Positions 21,718 through 31,230 of a stretch of DNA of 49,346 nucleotides are shown here, piece after piece. The notes under the pieces are model-generated. The model ran no database searches. It was not told where the DNA came from and worked only from the letters and a program-made list of their open reading frames with translations. How positions within the stretch are numbered: position 1 is the stretch's first letter; the number at the start of each line of letters is the position of its first letter. The translations under genes were made by a program, and so were the position numbers. The stretch lies in contig JAZSKB010000047.1 of the NCBI GenBank assembly GCA_045534635.1, positions 1-49,346 on the forward strand. The letters are read 5' to 3'. Origin of the DNA: UBA1205 sp045534635. Its GTDB lineage: Bacteria > Bacteroidota > Bacteroidia > Bacteroidales > WCHB1-69.

Positions 21718-24204
21718 CTATTTTGTTTTATTTTTCAATAAGTGTTGTTGCATCAATTGGTGCACATTATCCCTTAAATTTGATGCAGATTGATTTGGGT
21801 CGGGATAAATAGGACTAAGAAATTCTACTTTTATTTTCGCTAAGAAACGAGGAATCTTGATAAAACGATAAGTCGCTCTTTCCGAACCATCAATTACCAC
21901 AGGAACAATAGGAATATTTAATTCTGTACTTAAAATAGCAAAAGTTTTCTTAAAATACTTTATATCAGAATCTTTTGTTCTTGTTCCTTCTGGAAAAATA
22001 ATTACATTTTTACCTTGTTGAAGCACGTAAGACATTTGTTGTAATGATTCACGTACATTTTTGTTGATGTCCATAATAATAATATTATTTTTACCAGCCA
22101 TAAAACGAGCAAATTTATTTCGCCAATGTTTTTCTTTAGCAAAGATAAAAGTGTTTTTTGAGGCTTTGCGTTTCATTCGTGCAGTAATAATTATTGCATC
22201 TAACGCACTATGATGATTAGCAACAAAAATACAAGGTTCTTGAGGAATATTTGTTTCCCCTTTTCCTCGATAACGATAGGTAAGATTCAAGATAAGTTTC
22301 GACAAATAACTCGTTATTCGTTGAATAAAACCTGCTTTTGGAAGTTTAAGGGTATTAATTCTTGAAGAAAGTATTTCTTTCCATGAAATATGTTGAACTT
22401 GAGCAACTTGTGAATGTTTTTCAATATAATCAGTTAATAAATTGAGCGTATTCATATCTTCAAGGTCGGCTTCTGAAAGCGATAATTCAAAAGAATTTTC
22501 TATAAAAGCCAATAAAGCTACTCTGCTCAAAGAATCCATAGAAAGGTCTATTTCAAAATGGTCGTTCCCTTTTGCTTTGTTGCCTGTTTCTTCTTCAATA
22601 AAAGTTTTGAGCATATTGTAAACAGAACTTTCATTGACATCGATTTCTTCGGAAGATTGTTGTATTTGTTTGTATGCCAAAGCAGGTAATTTAAAACGTT
22701 GTATTTTTCCTAAACGTGTTTTAGGCATTTCTTCTGAAGCAATGTGTACGCGTTTCAAACGTTTGTACGGAGGATAATTTTTGTTGAAAGAAATAATTTT
22801 TTCTTTGATAAATTTTTCTATATTTTCCACTGATTGCTCTCGTAGTATAGTCATTTGTGGAAATATTACAACTTGTAAAACATTTTCATACATAAACACT
22901 CCACATTCTTTAATAAAATTGAAGTGTGATACAAGGTCGGTTTCAACTTCTTCTGGATTTATATTTTTTCCGTTAGAGGTAACAATAATTTCTTTAATTC
23001 GTCCTGTTATTTTAAGACCATATTTATTCAAAACACCAATATCTCCTGTGTGTAACCAACCATCTTTTAGTATTTCTGCTGTTTCTTCAGGTCGATTGTA
23101 ATAACCTTTCATTACGTTATCTCCTTTTACGCAAATTTCTCCGTATTGAGTAAAACGTATTTCCGACCCTGTTAATGGATAGCCAGAATAACCTATTTTA
23201 CGTTTACCAGGGTGAGTAAAACTAATCATAGGAGCGGTTTCTGTCATACCATAACCATCTAAAATATAAAATCCTAACGCTTTGAAAATTTTGGCAGTTT
23301 CAATATTCAATGCCGCTCCGCCACAAACTAAATATTCTATATGATTGCCAAATTTTTGATGTACCGATTTAAAAACTATTTTCGATAAACTATCGCTACC
23401 GATTAATTTAACTATCTTATATATAATACGAGTAGAAAAATTGGCATTTATTTTGGACATTACTCCTTTGGATAAGGTATCGTATAATCGAGGAACACCT
23501 ATTATTATATTGATTTTGCCTTCATTAAGCGTTTTCAAAATATTTTCTGCTGACAATCCATCAGCAATATAAATTGTTCCTCCTACAGAAAGCGGTGCAA
23601 CTACCGAACCCAACAACGGAAAAATATGATGTAACGGTAAAAGTACCATTACATTTCTTTCTTTATTGAAAATAGGAATTTCTTTGCTTACCGCATTGAT
23701 ATTGAACATTATATTGCGATAACATAATTCTACTCCTTTAGGAGAACCTGTTGTTCCTGAGGTGTAAATAATAAAAAGAGTTCGTTCAGAATCATCAATA
23801 AAAATATCATTGGCAACAATATTTGTATCGTTTTCTAAAGGAATATCTTCAATGGTTAATATCTCGCAATTAACTGATGAAGAACTATTTTGTACCGCTG
23901 TTTTTACAAATTCTTTTTTATCACTTGTTGTAAAAATAATATCTGGATACGAATCTGTAATGATATACGAAAGTTCTTTTAATGAAGATTGTACATCAAC
24001 AGGTATCATAGTTGCTTTGCAAACCATACTTCCATAAAAAGCAAAAATCCAATTAGCACTATTTTCTGAAAAAATAAGTACTTTCTGGGGGGTCGTATTT
24101 TTACAAAAACGATTTGCAAATATTGCTGCATTCTGAAGGACTTTTTCGTAACTATATTGCTGTCCTTGATAAACAATAGCGGGTTTATTGTATATTCTAA
24201 GCAT
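21718..24204 (-). CDS. AMP-ligase / acyl carrier / PlsC acyltransferase fusion
   Basis: 828 aa. Residues 1 to about 520 are an acyl-adenylating enzyme: YTSGTTGSPKG (147-157), YGMTETAPMISF, GWLHTGDIG and GRIKEIIVTSNGKNINPEE. About 535-605 looks like a carrier domain, with Ser in LSMDSLSRVALL as the probable phosphopantetheine site. About 640-828 is a PlsC acyltransferase: NHHSALD (HX4D) and FPEGTRTKD. The order fits activation of a fatty acid, loading on the built-in carrier and transfer to a (lyso)phospholipid, like E. coli Aas but with its own carrier and without the MFS part. An LplT-like MFS gene is at 836-2041. It is followed by pyrD after 2 bases. Confidence 0.88.
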   Translation of the reverse strand: MLRIYNKPAIVYQGQQYSYEKVLQNAAIFANRFCKNTTPQKVLIFSENSANWIFAFYGSMVCKATMIPVDVQSSLKELSYIITDSYPDIIFTTSDKKEFVKTAVQNSSSSVNCEILTIEDIPLENDTNIVANDIFIDDSERTLFIIYTSGTTGSPKGVELCYRNIMFNINAVSKEIPIFNKERNVMVLLPLHHIFPLLGSVVAPLSVGGTIYIADGLSAENILKTLNEGKINIIIGVPRLYDTLSKGVMSKINANFSTRIIYKIVKLIGSDSLSKIVFKSVHQKFGNHIEYLVCGGAALNIETAKIFKALGFYILDGYGMTETAPMISFTHPGKRKIGYSGYPLTGSEIRFTQYGEICVKGDNVMKGYYNRPEETAEILKDGWLHTGDIGVLNKYGLKITGRIKEIIVTSNGKNINPEEVETDLVSHFNFIKECGVFMYENVLQVVIFPQMTILREQSVENIEKFIKEKIISFNKNYPPYKRLKRVHIASEEMPKTRLGKIQRFKLPALAYKQIQQSSEEIDVNESSVYNMLKTFIEEETGNKAKGNDHFEIDLSMDSLSRVALLAFIENSFELSLSEADLEDMNTLNLLTDYIEKHSQVAQVQHISWKEILSSRINTLKLPKAGFIQRITSYLSKLILNLTYRYRGKGETNIPQEPCIFVANHHSALDAIIITARMKRKASKNTFIFAKEKHWRNKFARFMAGKNNIIIMDINKNVRESLQQMSYVLQQGKNVIIFPEGTRTKDSDIKYFKKTFAILSTELNIPIVPVVIDGSERATYRFIKIPRFLAKIKVEFLSPIYPDPNQSASNLRDNVHQLMQQHLLKNKTK

Positions 24205-24225
24205 CTATATAAATTTTAGATGTTG

Positions 24226-24233
24226 CAAAGGTA
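24226..24233 (-). promoter_or_regulatory. Bacteroidetes -7 element (TACCTTTG) for the ligase-pyrD operon
   Basis: The minus strand reads TACCTTTGC, 22 bases before the ATG at 24204. Confidence 0.65.
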
Positions 24234-24422
24234 ACACTTTTTTAATTAACAACGAAAAATTATCAATTTTACCTCACAAAATTTCTCAACAAAAACTTTT
24301 TTGCTAGTGGTACGAAAAACACTTTTCTCATCTTACTCATATACAATCCACCCGCATTGAAGGTATTTATATGTGAAAAAAACGTTATATAATTTATAAA
24401 TTTTTAATCTACCACCAACCCA
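24234..24422. other. Gap without a gene; faint echo of the module edge
   Basis: No coding frame. CAACAAAAACTTTTTTGCT near 24290 resembles the first bases of the repeat modules (CAACACAAACTTTTCTTGCT in copy B), after which similarity is lost until repeat R3. This may be a cassette with its middle deleted, but the match is short and AT-rich. Confidence 0.3.
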
Positions 24423-24530
24423 TGTAATATTTTATTCCAAAAAGTGTGATATTTTTGGTTTATAAAAAACAAAAAAAGCACTTCAACGTTTATATAAAAT
24501 AGTTGAAAGTGCATAATATTTATTAAAAAC
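24423..24530. repeat. Dispersed repeat R, copy 3 (long form)
   Basis: TGTAATATTTTATTCCAAAA, AGTGTGATATTTTTGG, TTTATAAA and a terminal hairpin. It aligns along about 110 bases with copy 1 (16490-16610). Confidence 0.85.
24470..24512 (-). terminator. Terminator of the efflux operon, inside repeat R3
   Basis: On the minus strand GCACTTTCAAC pairs with GTTGAAGTGC (one bulged T) around a 14-base loop, followed by seven T. It lies about 57 bases after the PII-like gene. Confidence 0.8.
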
Positions 24531-24568
24531 AGAACAACAGAAATTATTTTTTTTATAGAAATTTGGAA

Positions 24569-24862
24569 TTATACAGTTTGTTCAATATTCCAAACAAAGG
24601 CTCTAACACCAATTTCTTTATTACGGGCATCTAACTTTTTTATTGCAATTAGTAAATCGTTCACTTGTTCATCGTTGATAATGGTAATAACAGCGGAATT
24701 CATTTCTGGCCAAGTGTGAGAACCTTGACGAGGTTCTCCGTTGATAGTTCCACGTCCTTGCACTTGTTCAAAAAAGGTATAACCTCTTATATTGAGTCTA
24801 TCGAGCATATAATATACTCTTTCTGTATTGGCTTGATTGAATACAATAAATACTGATTTCAT
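24569..24862 (-). CDS. PII-like protein in an RND efflux operon
   Basis: 97 aa. The size, the alternating beta-alpha-beta pattern (KSVFIVFNQANTERVYYML, AVITIINDEQVNDLLIAIKK) and the T-loop-like middle (FFEQVQGRGTINGEPRQGSH) resemble the PII superfamily, particularly the small PII-like proteins found next to membrane transporters. It lacks the usual GlnB uridylylation signature, so a nitrogen role is unlikely. It is the last gene after tetR-tolC-adaptor-RND, 58 bases after the pump with a hairpin between (24878-24910). It may sense a ligand and modulate the pump. The PII-like assignment is by fold-level pattern and moderate. Confidence 0.62.
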   Translation of the reverse strand: MKSVFIVFNQANTERVYYMLDRLNIRGYTFFEQVQGRGTINGEPRQGSHTWPEMNSAVITIINDEQVNDLLIAIKKLDARNKEIGVRAFVWNIEQTV

Positions 24863-24877
24863 TTTTATTTTTTTTAT

Positions 24878-24910
24878 ATTCGAGTCACCATAAGCTATGA
24901 TGACTCGAAT
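24878..24910. other. Hairpin between the RND pump and the PII-like gene
   Basis: A 10-bp perfect stem ATTCGAGTCA/TGACTCGAAT with a 13-base loop, 11 bases after the pump stop. No T tract follows on the minus strand, so it is more likely an RNA processing or partial termination site than a full terminator. Confidence 0.55.
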
Positions 24911-24920
24911 GGATTAATAT

Positions 24921-27900
24921 TTATTTTTGTTGTTGTTTATCAATTTCTTCAGGGAGAGGGTTGTCCATAAAAACAAAACGTTTTTGCATTTTTTTGATTT
25001 TATCACGTTCACCACTACGACTTGTAATAGCATACAAAATAGGAACAATTATCAATGTGATAAGTGTAGAAGCCAATAATCCACCAATAACAACAATACC
25101 CATAGGTTGCCACATTTCAGAACCATCACTATTGCTTAAAACCATAGGCACCATACCCAAAATGGTGGTAGCTGCTGTCATCAATACAGGTCTTAAACGA
25201 GATTCTCCAGAAAGAGCAATTGCTTCATAAAGAGGATAACCACGGTCTCGCATCAAATTGATATAGTCCACAAGAACAATACCATTTTTCACAACAATAC
25301 CTACCAACATAATCATACCTAATGCTCCAATCATATCTAGTGTAGTATTGGTCAAAAATAAAGCAAATATCACACCGGTAAGAGCAAATGGTACAGCCAT
25401 CATAATAATAGCAGGTTTGGAAAAAGATTCAAATTGAGAAGCCATTACAATATAAACTAATAAAATGATAAGTACTAATAAAACTCCCATATCTCTAAAA
25501 GATTCTTGTTGGTCTTCGTAATTACCTGCTAAACGATAAGTGATACCTTGAGGTAAGTCCATATTTTGCATAACATCTTCAACAGCAACAGCCAGTTCAC
25601 CTAAAGATTTTTCGTAAGGAGTAATAGAGATTTTAACCATTCTTTGGCGAGCCTTACGTTCAATAGTAGGAGGTGCCCAATATTCTTCAATAGAGGCAAT
25701 TTCATTCAATTTAACGTTACCTGTAGCAGTAGGAATGGTCATATTTTCGATTAAAGTAAGCGAATTACGATTTTCTTCTTTTAGACGAACAACAATATCA
25801 TATTCGTCGCCATCTTCTTTGAGATAACCGACAAGCATACCATTAACACGATTACGAACGTAAGTTGAAATATTTGCGGAAGTCAACCCATGACGAGCGA
25901 TTTTTTCTTTGTCAACAACAATTTTTAATTCTGCACGGTCTTCATCACGACTAATGGTAATGTCACGGGCATCGGCAACTTTTTCACGGACAGTATTTTT
26001 GATATTTTCAGCCAATTGGCTTGTTTTATCAAAATCGTAACCATAAATTTCAACGTCAACGGAAGAAGCACCGCCACCACCGCCACCAAAACCACTGGAA
26101 ACAACAGCAGTATAATCAATAATTTCAGGATATAGAGCCATTTCTTTACGCAAAACTTCAGCAATTTGGAAAATGGTGCGTTCACGTTCATATTTTTTGC
26201 TACATCTAATTGTCATACTGATTTTATTGTTGGTAGTAGAAGAAAACAAAGCAAAAATACCTGCATCATCGTTAGAACCAGCAGAAGTAGAAATCATTTG
26301 AATTTCAGGCACTAACGCCATAAAACGTGTTTCTAATTTACGGGCAGTTTTCAATGTTTCTTCTATACGTGTTCCTCGATGAAGTTCTATAGAAACAGAT
26401 AACCGACCATTGTCACTTTTCTGCATAAAATCGGTACCAACTTTACCAGTAATCACAGGAATAAGAGATACTCCAAAAACAACAATACAAATAATTAATG
26501 TTATTGCTTTATTATTGAGACATTTTCGCAAAAGATTGGCATAAATTCGGTCAATTTTATCAAGAAAACTTACAATATTGCGGTCATACCAGCTTTCTTT
26601 TTTACCTTTTTCAACAACAATACCATCTTTATTTACTTTAGTTTCTTTGGCTTTGAGCAAACGTGAAGCCAACATAGGAGTAAGCGAAATAGCAACAATG
26701 GTAGAAGTACAAACAACGATAGTAATAATCCAACCTAATTCTTTGAACATAACTCCCGCCATTCCTCCCAACAATGTCAAAGGAACAAAAACGGCACATA
26801 TTACAAGAGTGGTAGCAATAACAGAAATCCAAACTTCATTGGTAGCATAAATTGCTGCTTCTCGAGGAGAAGAACCTCTATCTATATGCTTAGTAATATT
26901 TTCCAATACAACAATTGCATCATCAACAACCATACCGATAGCAATACTAAGAGAACTCAATGAAATAATATTGAGCGACCTTCCTGTAAATGCCAAATAA
27001 ATAAATGAAACAATCAATGCAATAGGAATTGTCAATCCGATAATGATAGTTGCTCTCCAACGACCTAAGAAAAACAATACTACTAAAACAACAAATATTA
27101 ACGCATAAAAAATAGCGTCTTCCAAAGATTTAACAGCATTTTCAATGTTTTCAGAAGAATCGTAAATAGGTTCAATATTTACATCAGCAGGAAGTATTTT
27201 GCGGATATTTACCATTTCTTTGCGAATATCTTCACAAATTTGTACTGTATTGGCACCAGATTGTTTTGCAATAATCAATCGAACACCATCTTTTCCGTTT
27301 ATTTTTTCATCTAAAGAAAGGTCTTTAATAGTATCTTTTACCGTTGCAATATCTTTTACAAATACTTGTTTACCATCGGGTGTAGTGGTAACAACAATAT
27401 TTTTAATTTCATCACTTTCAATGTATTCACTACGTACTTGCAATTGATATTGTTCTTTTTCCATTTTAACAGTTCCCGATGATAAATTGAGATTGTTAGC
27501 AGAAATCATATTACCAACTGTTTCCAAAGGAATTTTGTAAGCATCTAATTTTTCTTGGTCAATATCAACATAAACATATCTTTCGGGAGAACCAGAAAGA
27601 GAAATATTACCAATACCATCAATTTTATTCAACATTGGAATTACATCATCGTTGAGCAATTTGTCCAACCCAGCATAACTTTCTTTTGCTGTAATGGCAT
27701 ATTGCGTAATAGGCATAGAAGAAGAATTGAATTTGAACACAAAAGGAGTTGAACAGCCAGTAGGTAAATTATCTTTTACCAAATCGATATACGACCGTAT
27801 ATCATTGAGCACTTCATCGAGGTTCGTTCCCCATTCAAATTCCATAGAAACAACAGAAATATTATCTTTTGAAGTTGAAGTCAAATCTTTAAGTCCGTCA

Positions 27901-28121
27901 ACAGAGTTAAGAGCATTCTCAAGCAACTTTGTGACGTTGGTTTCTATTTCGCTTGCGTTAGCACCAGCATAGGTTGTCATTACAGAAATATATGGAGGGT
28001 CCATTTCTGGGAATTGGTCAATAGGCAATTGCATATAAGAAAACACACCAATAATAATGACAGCAACAAATATCAAAATGGTGCTAACAGGTTTGTTTAT
28101 CGCGGTTTTGTAAATACTCAT
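24921..28121 (-). CDS. RND efflux pump, AcrB/HAE-1-like
   Basis: 1066 aa with 12 expected membrane helices and two large periplasmic loops. The start KPVSTILIFVAVIIIGVFSY is followed by LPIDQFPEMDPPYISVMTTY. The proton-relay pair is in IGMVVDDAIVVLENI: two aspartates, as in hydrophobe/drug pumps, not the charged pattern of heavy-metal pumps. A Gly-rich loop (SSGFGGGGGGASSVDVEI) lies in the second porter domain. It uses the proton gradient to export drugs, bile salts or other amphiphiles together with the adaptor and TolC-like protein encoded upstream in the same direction. The substrate cannot be read from the sequence. Confidence 0.95.
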   Translation of the reverse strand: MSIYKTAINKPVSTILIFVAVIIIGVFSYMQLPIDQFPEMDPPYISVMTTYAGANASEIETNVTKLLENALNSVDGLKDLTSTSKDNISVVSMEFEWGTNLDEVLNDIRSYIDLVKDNLPTGCSTPFVFKFNSSSMPITQYAITAKESYAGLDKLLNDDVIPMLNKIDGIGNISLSGSPERYVYVDIDQEKLDAYKIPLETVGNMISANNLNLSSGTVKMEKEQYQLQVRSEYIESDEIKNIVVTTTPDGKQVFVKDIATVKDTIKDLSLDEKINGKDGVRLIIAKQSGANTVQICEDIRKEMVNIRKILPADVNIEPIYDSSENIENAVKSLEDAIFYALIFVVLVVLFFLGRWRATIIIGLTIPIALIVSFIYLAFTGRSLNIISLSSLSIAIGMVVDDAIVVLENITKHIDRGSSPREAAIYATNEVWISVIATTLVICAVFVPLTLLGGMAGVMFKELGWIITIVVCTSTIVAISLTPMLASRLLKAKETKVNKDGIVVEKGKKESWYDRNIVSFLDKIDRIYANLLRKCLNNKAITLIICIVVFGVSLIPVITGKVGTDFMQKSDNGRLSVSIELHRGTRIEETLKTARKLETRFMALVPEIQMISTSAGSNDDAGIFALFSSTTNNKISMTIRCSKKYERERTIFQIAEVLRKEMALYPEIIDYTAVVSSGFGGGGGGASSVDVEIYGYDFDKTSQLAENIKNTVREKVADARDITISRDEDRAELKIVVDKEKIARHGLTSANISTYVRNRVNGMLVGYLKEDGDEYDIVVRLKEENRNSLTLIENMTIPTATGNVKLNEIASIEEYWAPPTIERKARQRMVKISITPYEKSLGELAVAVEDVMQNMDLPQGITYRLAGNYEDQQESFRDMGVLLVLIILLVYIVMASQFESFSKPAIIMMAVPFALTGVIFALFLTNTTLDMIGALGMIMLVGIVVKNGIVLVDYINLMRDRGYPLYEAIALSGESRLRPVLMTAATTILGMVPMVLSNSDGSEMWQPMGIVVIGGLLASTLITLIIVPILYAITSRSGERDKIKKMQKRFVFMDNPLPEEIDKQQQK

Positions 28122-28162
28122 TTTTTATAAAATTAAGTCGTTGAATAATTTGTTAAAAGAAG

Positions 28163-29188
28163 TTATTTCTTTTTTACTACATTTAGTTTTACGTTATCGA
28201 TAAGACGAGCCTGACCTACGGTAATCAATTCTACGCCTTCTTCGATACCTTCACCAGAGATTTCAACCATTTCATCAAATCGTTGTCCTAATTGAACAGT
28301 AATACGTTTTGCTCTGCCATTGTTGTTGACAAATACATAACGTTCGTTAGAACCAACAAGTTTTAACACAGCAGAATAAGGAACAATAATTGCTTCTACT
28401 TCTCCAAGAGCCAATTTAGAGGTAATATACATACCCGGACGAAGAACTTCTTTGGCGTTAGGAATTTTTATTTTTACTTGAAAAGTATGTGTATTTGGGT
28501 CGATAGTAGGATAAACAATTTCTATAATACCTTTAAAAACTTGGTCAGGATATATTTCCGAAAATATTTCCAATTCCATTCCTTGTTTTATTTTTGGAAA
28601 ATAAATTTCAGGAATATTGATTAAGGCTTTCAAGGTATTAATTTGTGTTAATGTAAGAATAGGACTACCTGCATACATTTCACCATCTTCGTAATTTTTG
28701 GCGGAAATAACACCCGAAAATTGTGCTTTTACAAATGTATTTTCTTGTAAAAATCGCGTATTTTCTTCCAATTGTTCATATTGTGCTTTAATTTGGTCAA
28801 AAGCTTGTTGAGAAGCACTTCCAGAGGCTTTCAAAGATGCAATACGGTCATATTCTACTTTTGTAGAAGCAAGTGAAATTTTTGCAGTATTGTATTGATT
28901 TTGATTCATTCGCAACAATAATTGTCCTTTTGAAACTCGAGAACCAACATCTACAAGTATTTTTTCAATATTACCAGTTAACGATGGGGCAATATTCATG
29001 TGTTCGTAACCTTGTAATGTAGAAGAAAAATCCAAAACTCGATGAATTTTTTCTTTTTGAATACTTGAAGTTTCTACAATTTCAACGCGTTCGCTTTCTG
29101 TTGTCGTTTTGTTGGCAGTTTTATTCTGACAGGAAAATAATCCTAATGCTAAAACGATGATTGCTAATAATTTAATATTCTTGTTCAT
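28163..29188 (-). CDS. Periplasmic adaptor (membrane fusion) lipoprotein of RND pump
   Basis: 341 aa. Lipobox LFSC (Cys20) gives an inner-membrane lipid anchor. The lipoyl-like halves (NIEKILVDVGSRVSKGQLLL and FVKAQFSGVISAKNYEDGEM) flank a short alpha-hairpin (about 95-145). The beta-barrel and membrane-proximal parts follow (RPGMYITSKLALGE, ELITVGQARLIDNVKLNV). It bridges pump and TolC channel. It lies 41 bases before the pump gene in the operon. Confidence 0.93.
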   Translation of the reverse strand: MNKNIKLLAIIVLALGLFSCQNKTANKTTTESERVEIVETSSIQKEKIHRVLDFSSTLQGYEHMNIAPSLTGNIEKILVDVGSRVSKGQLLLRMNQNQYNTAKISLASTKVEYDRIASLKASGSASQQAFDQIKAQYEQLEENTRFLQENTFVKAQFSGVISAKNYEDGEMYAGSPILTLTQINTLKALINIPEIYFPKIKQGMELEIFSEIYPDQVFKGIIEIVYPTIDPNTHTFQVKIKIPNAKEVLRPGMYITSKLALGEVEAIIVPYSAVLKLVGSNERYVFVNNNGRAKRITVQLGQRFDEMVEISGEGIEEGVELITVGQARLIDNVKLNVVKKK

Positions 29189-29228
29189 TTTTAATAATAT
29201 TTCTTTTTTCTCTAAAACAATATATTTA

Positions 29229-30539
29229 TTAATTATTCAATAAATTTTCAAGTTCTACTTGTGCTTTTACTAAAGCAATAACAGATTGAAGGTAATTGGT
29301 TTGTGCTGTTATTAATGAGGTGCTGGCATTGGTTAAATCTAAACTGCTGGCGGTACCATGTTCGTATTTTTTTCCAATACTTTCAAATACTCGTTTAGAA
29401 ACATCAATATTTTCTTTTTGAGTAGAATAATCTTCCAACGCTGAACGAAGATTATATCGTAATTGTTTGTCTTGCACTAACAATGCTTCTTTTGTATCTG
29501 CAATAGTATTTTGCATTTTGTGATAATCAATTTTAGCAGCACTAATTTGACTGCCATAAAGTCCTGAAGAGAACAAAGGTAATTTAATAGAAAAACCTAT
29601 TAAATTAGGTGGAGTCATATCAAAACCTGCATCTTTTCCAAAATAAGTTTTTTCTGAAAATTGATAAAATGCTGTTAATGTTGGAGTAAAGTTCATAGCC
29701 GCTAAAGTGATTTGTCTTTTAGCAAGCAATTTATTTTTTTCTAAAAGTTGATAATCGTAATTGTTATTGATATTAAAATTATTATTAAGCAAATTTTCAC
29801 ACGATTGTATATTTAAGATAGATTCCATTTTATCTGTAAGAACAATTACAGCATTAACATCTACACCTAAAAGGAGACGTAAAGAATTGTAAAGCATTTC
29901 TAAAGAACGAGCAGAAGAGTTTATTGTATTTCGCATAGAAGCAACTTGTATTGATAATTGGTCAACATCTGTTTGTTCTATTGCTCCTGCTTGAAATGTA
30001 TTTTCGGTAATTTGTTGTAATTGTAAAAGATTTGTTAAACTCGAATCTAACAAAGACATTGTTTGGGTCATTGCTAAAATAGACAAATAAATTGTTCTTA
30101 CTTGAGAACGAATTTGTTGTTCTGTTTTGTTGACAGATATTTTAGCCATATCTAATGATATTTTACTTAATGTTGCTCCAACTATTTGGGCTCCAGAAAC
30201 AGCCATTCCTGCTGATATTCCAAAAGTTCCTGCAGGATTCATTTCTATGTTCATAATACCCATTTCCATTGTATAGCCACAATAGTTGTTATAATCGAAA
30301 GAGGTACTTATTTGTGGTAACATATTGGCAATGCTTTGCCAACGTGCTGCTTTGGCTTTTTTAACATCTAATGTCGCATTTTGCAAACTTCGGTTATGGT
30401 CTGTTGCATATTGTTCGGCTTCTTGTACAGACATTTGTAATGTTTTACCTGCTTCTTGTGCCGATAAAATTTGGGTTATACTTGATAATAGCACAAGAGA
30501 AACTATTTTTGTAACGATTGATTTTATTTTATAATCCAT
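29229..30539 (-). CDS. TolC-like outer-membrane efflux protein
   Basis: 436 aa. The signal peptide (IVSLVLLSSITQILSAQ) is followed by two OEP repeats of long helices, e.g. SVQEAEQYATDHNRSLQNA and NTFQAGAIEQTDVDQLSIQV. The C-terminal helix region QTNYLQSVIALVKAQVELE is typical. It forms the exit duct of the tripartite pump. Its start overlaps the end of tetR by 11 bases, so regulator and pump share one transcript. Confidence 0.93.
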   Translation of the reverse strand: MDYKIKSIVTKIVSLVLLSSITQILSAQEAGKTLQMSVQEAEQYATDHNRSLQNATLDVKKAKAARWQSIANMLPQISTSFDYNNYCGYTMEMGIMNIEMNPAGTFGISAGMAVSGAQIVGATLSKISLDMAKISVNKTEQQIRSQVRTIYLSILAMTQTMSLLDSSLTNLLQLQQITENTFQAGAIEQTDVDQLSIQVASMRNTINSSARSLEMLYNSLRLLLGVDVNAVIVLTDKMESILNIQSCENLLNNNFNINNNYDYQLLEKNKLLAKRQITLAAMNFTPTLTAFYQFSEKTYFGKDAGFDMTPPNLIGFSIKLPLFSSGLYGSQISAAKIDYHKMQNTIADTKEALLVQDKQLRYNLRSALEDYSTQKENIDVSKRVFESIGKKYEHGTASSLDLTNASTSLITAQTNYLQSVIALVKAQVELENLLNN

Positions 30540-31179
30540 TGTTATATTTCATTATACAGATTTCTATTTCTTTAATTATTCTTTCTTTCTTTTTTGTAAG
30601 ATTTTTTTGTAAAATGGTTAAACCTTTTTCGGTACAAACTCCTCGTAAAAGTACGCAAAAGACAGATTTATAAATATCTTCGCTCGTGAATTTTATTTCT
30701 TTTATATTCAAAAAAGAATGTAATGAGGAATTGAATAGTGAAATAAAAACCTGAGCATTAATATCTTTAATAAACAATCCTTCTTCTTGACCTTGTTCAA
30801 ACAACTTGACCGAAATATTTTGTATTTTTTGAAAATATTTATCTACTATTGATTTATAAATATCTGGATATAACTTCTTTACATCTGATAACATCCGATT
30901 GCGTTGATATATCAGATTATTTAATTTTTGACTATTTATAGGCAATAATTTTTCTATCACATTTGAGTTTGCATCTTTGTGATAATCGGATATCGTTTTA
31001 TTGAGTAATGAAAGAATATAGACAGTACATTCTTGTATTAAATTGGTTTTATTCTCAAAAAGACTATAAAGTGTACGTTTAGAAATACCGAGATTGTGTG
31101 ACAATTCTTCGGTAGTAATTTTCACTCCTTCGGAGAAAAATATTTCTGTACATCTTATTATTATCTCTTCTTTTGTCAT
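30529..31179 (-). CDS. TetR/AcrR-family repressor of the efflux operon
   Basis: 216 aa. The N-terminal HTH reads VKITTEELSHNLGISKRTLYSLFENK (given here only as landmark, residues about 19-44), a standard TetR DNA-binding unit. The ligand domain (about 60-200) is all-helical and unassigned. It is the first gene of the efflux operon, overlapping the TolC-like gene by 11 bases, and probably represses its own transcript. The 8-bp inverted repeat TGGAAACT/AGTTTCCA at 31201-31230, 22 bases upstream, is a good operator candidate. Confidence 0.88.
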   Translation of the reverse strand: MTKEEIIIRCTEIFFSEGVKITTEELSHNLGISKRTLYSLFENKTNLIQECTVYILSLLNKTISDYHKDANSNVIEKLLPINSQKLNNLIYQRNRMLSDVKKLYPDIYKSIVDKYFQKIQNISVKLFEQGQEEGLFIKDINAQVFISLFNSSLHSFLNIKEIKFTSEDIYKSVFCVLLRGVCTEKGLTILQKNLTKKKERIIKEIEICIMKYNNGL

Positions 31180-31200
31180 TACCCTTTAATGTTCTATTTT

Positions 31201-31230
31201 TGGAAACTAAAAAAACTATTTCAGTTTCCA
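31201..31230. promoter_or_regulatory. Inverted repeat TGGAAACT-N14-AGTTTCCA, putative TetR operator
   Basis: Perfect 8-bp arms separated by 14 bases, just upstream of tetR. No TAnnTTTG element is seen nearby, so the exact promoter is unclear. The role is inferred from position and symmetry. Confidence 0.5.

Noticed and set aside
24878..24910. Terminator between RND pump and PII-like gene
   Set aside because: A good stem but no T tract on the coding strand, so I list it as a hairpin of unknown role.
27246..27265. TTGGCACCAGATTGTTTTGC as a sigma-54 site
   Set aside because: It lies inside the RND coding sequence, the -12 part is out of place, and no gene starts nearby on that strand.
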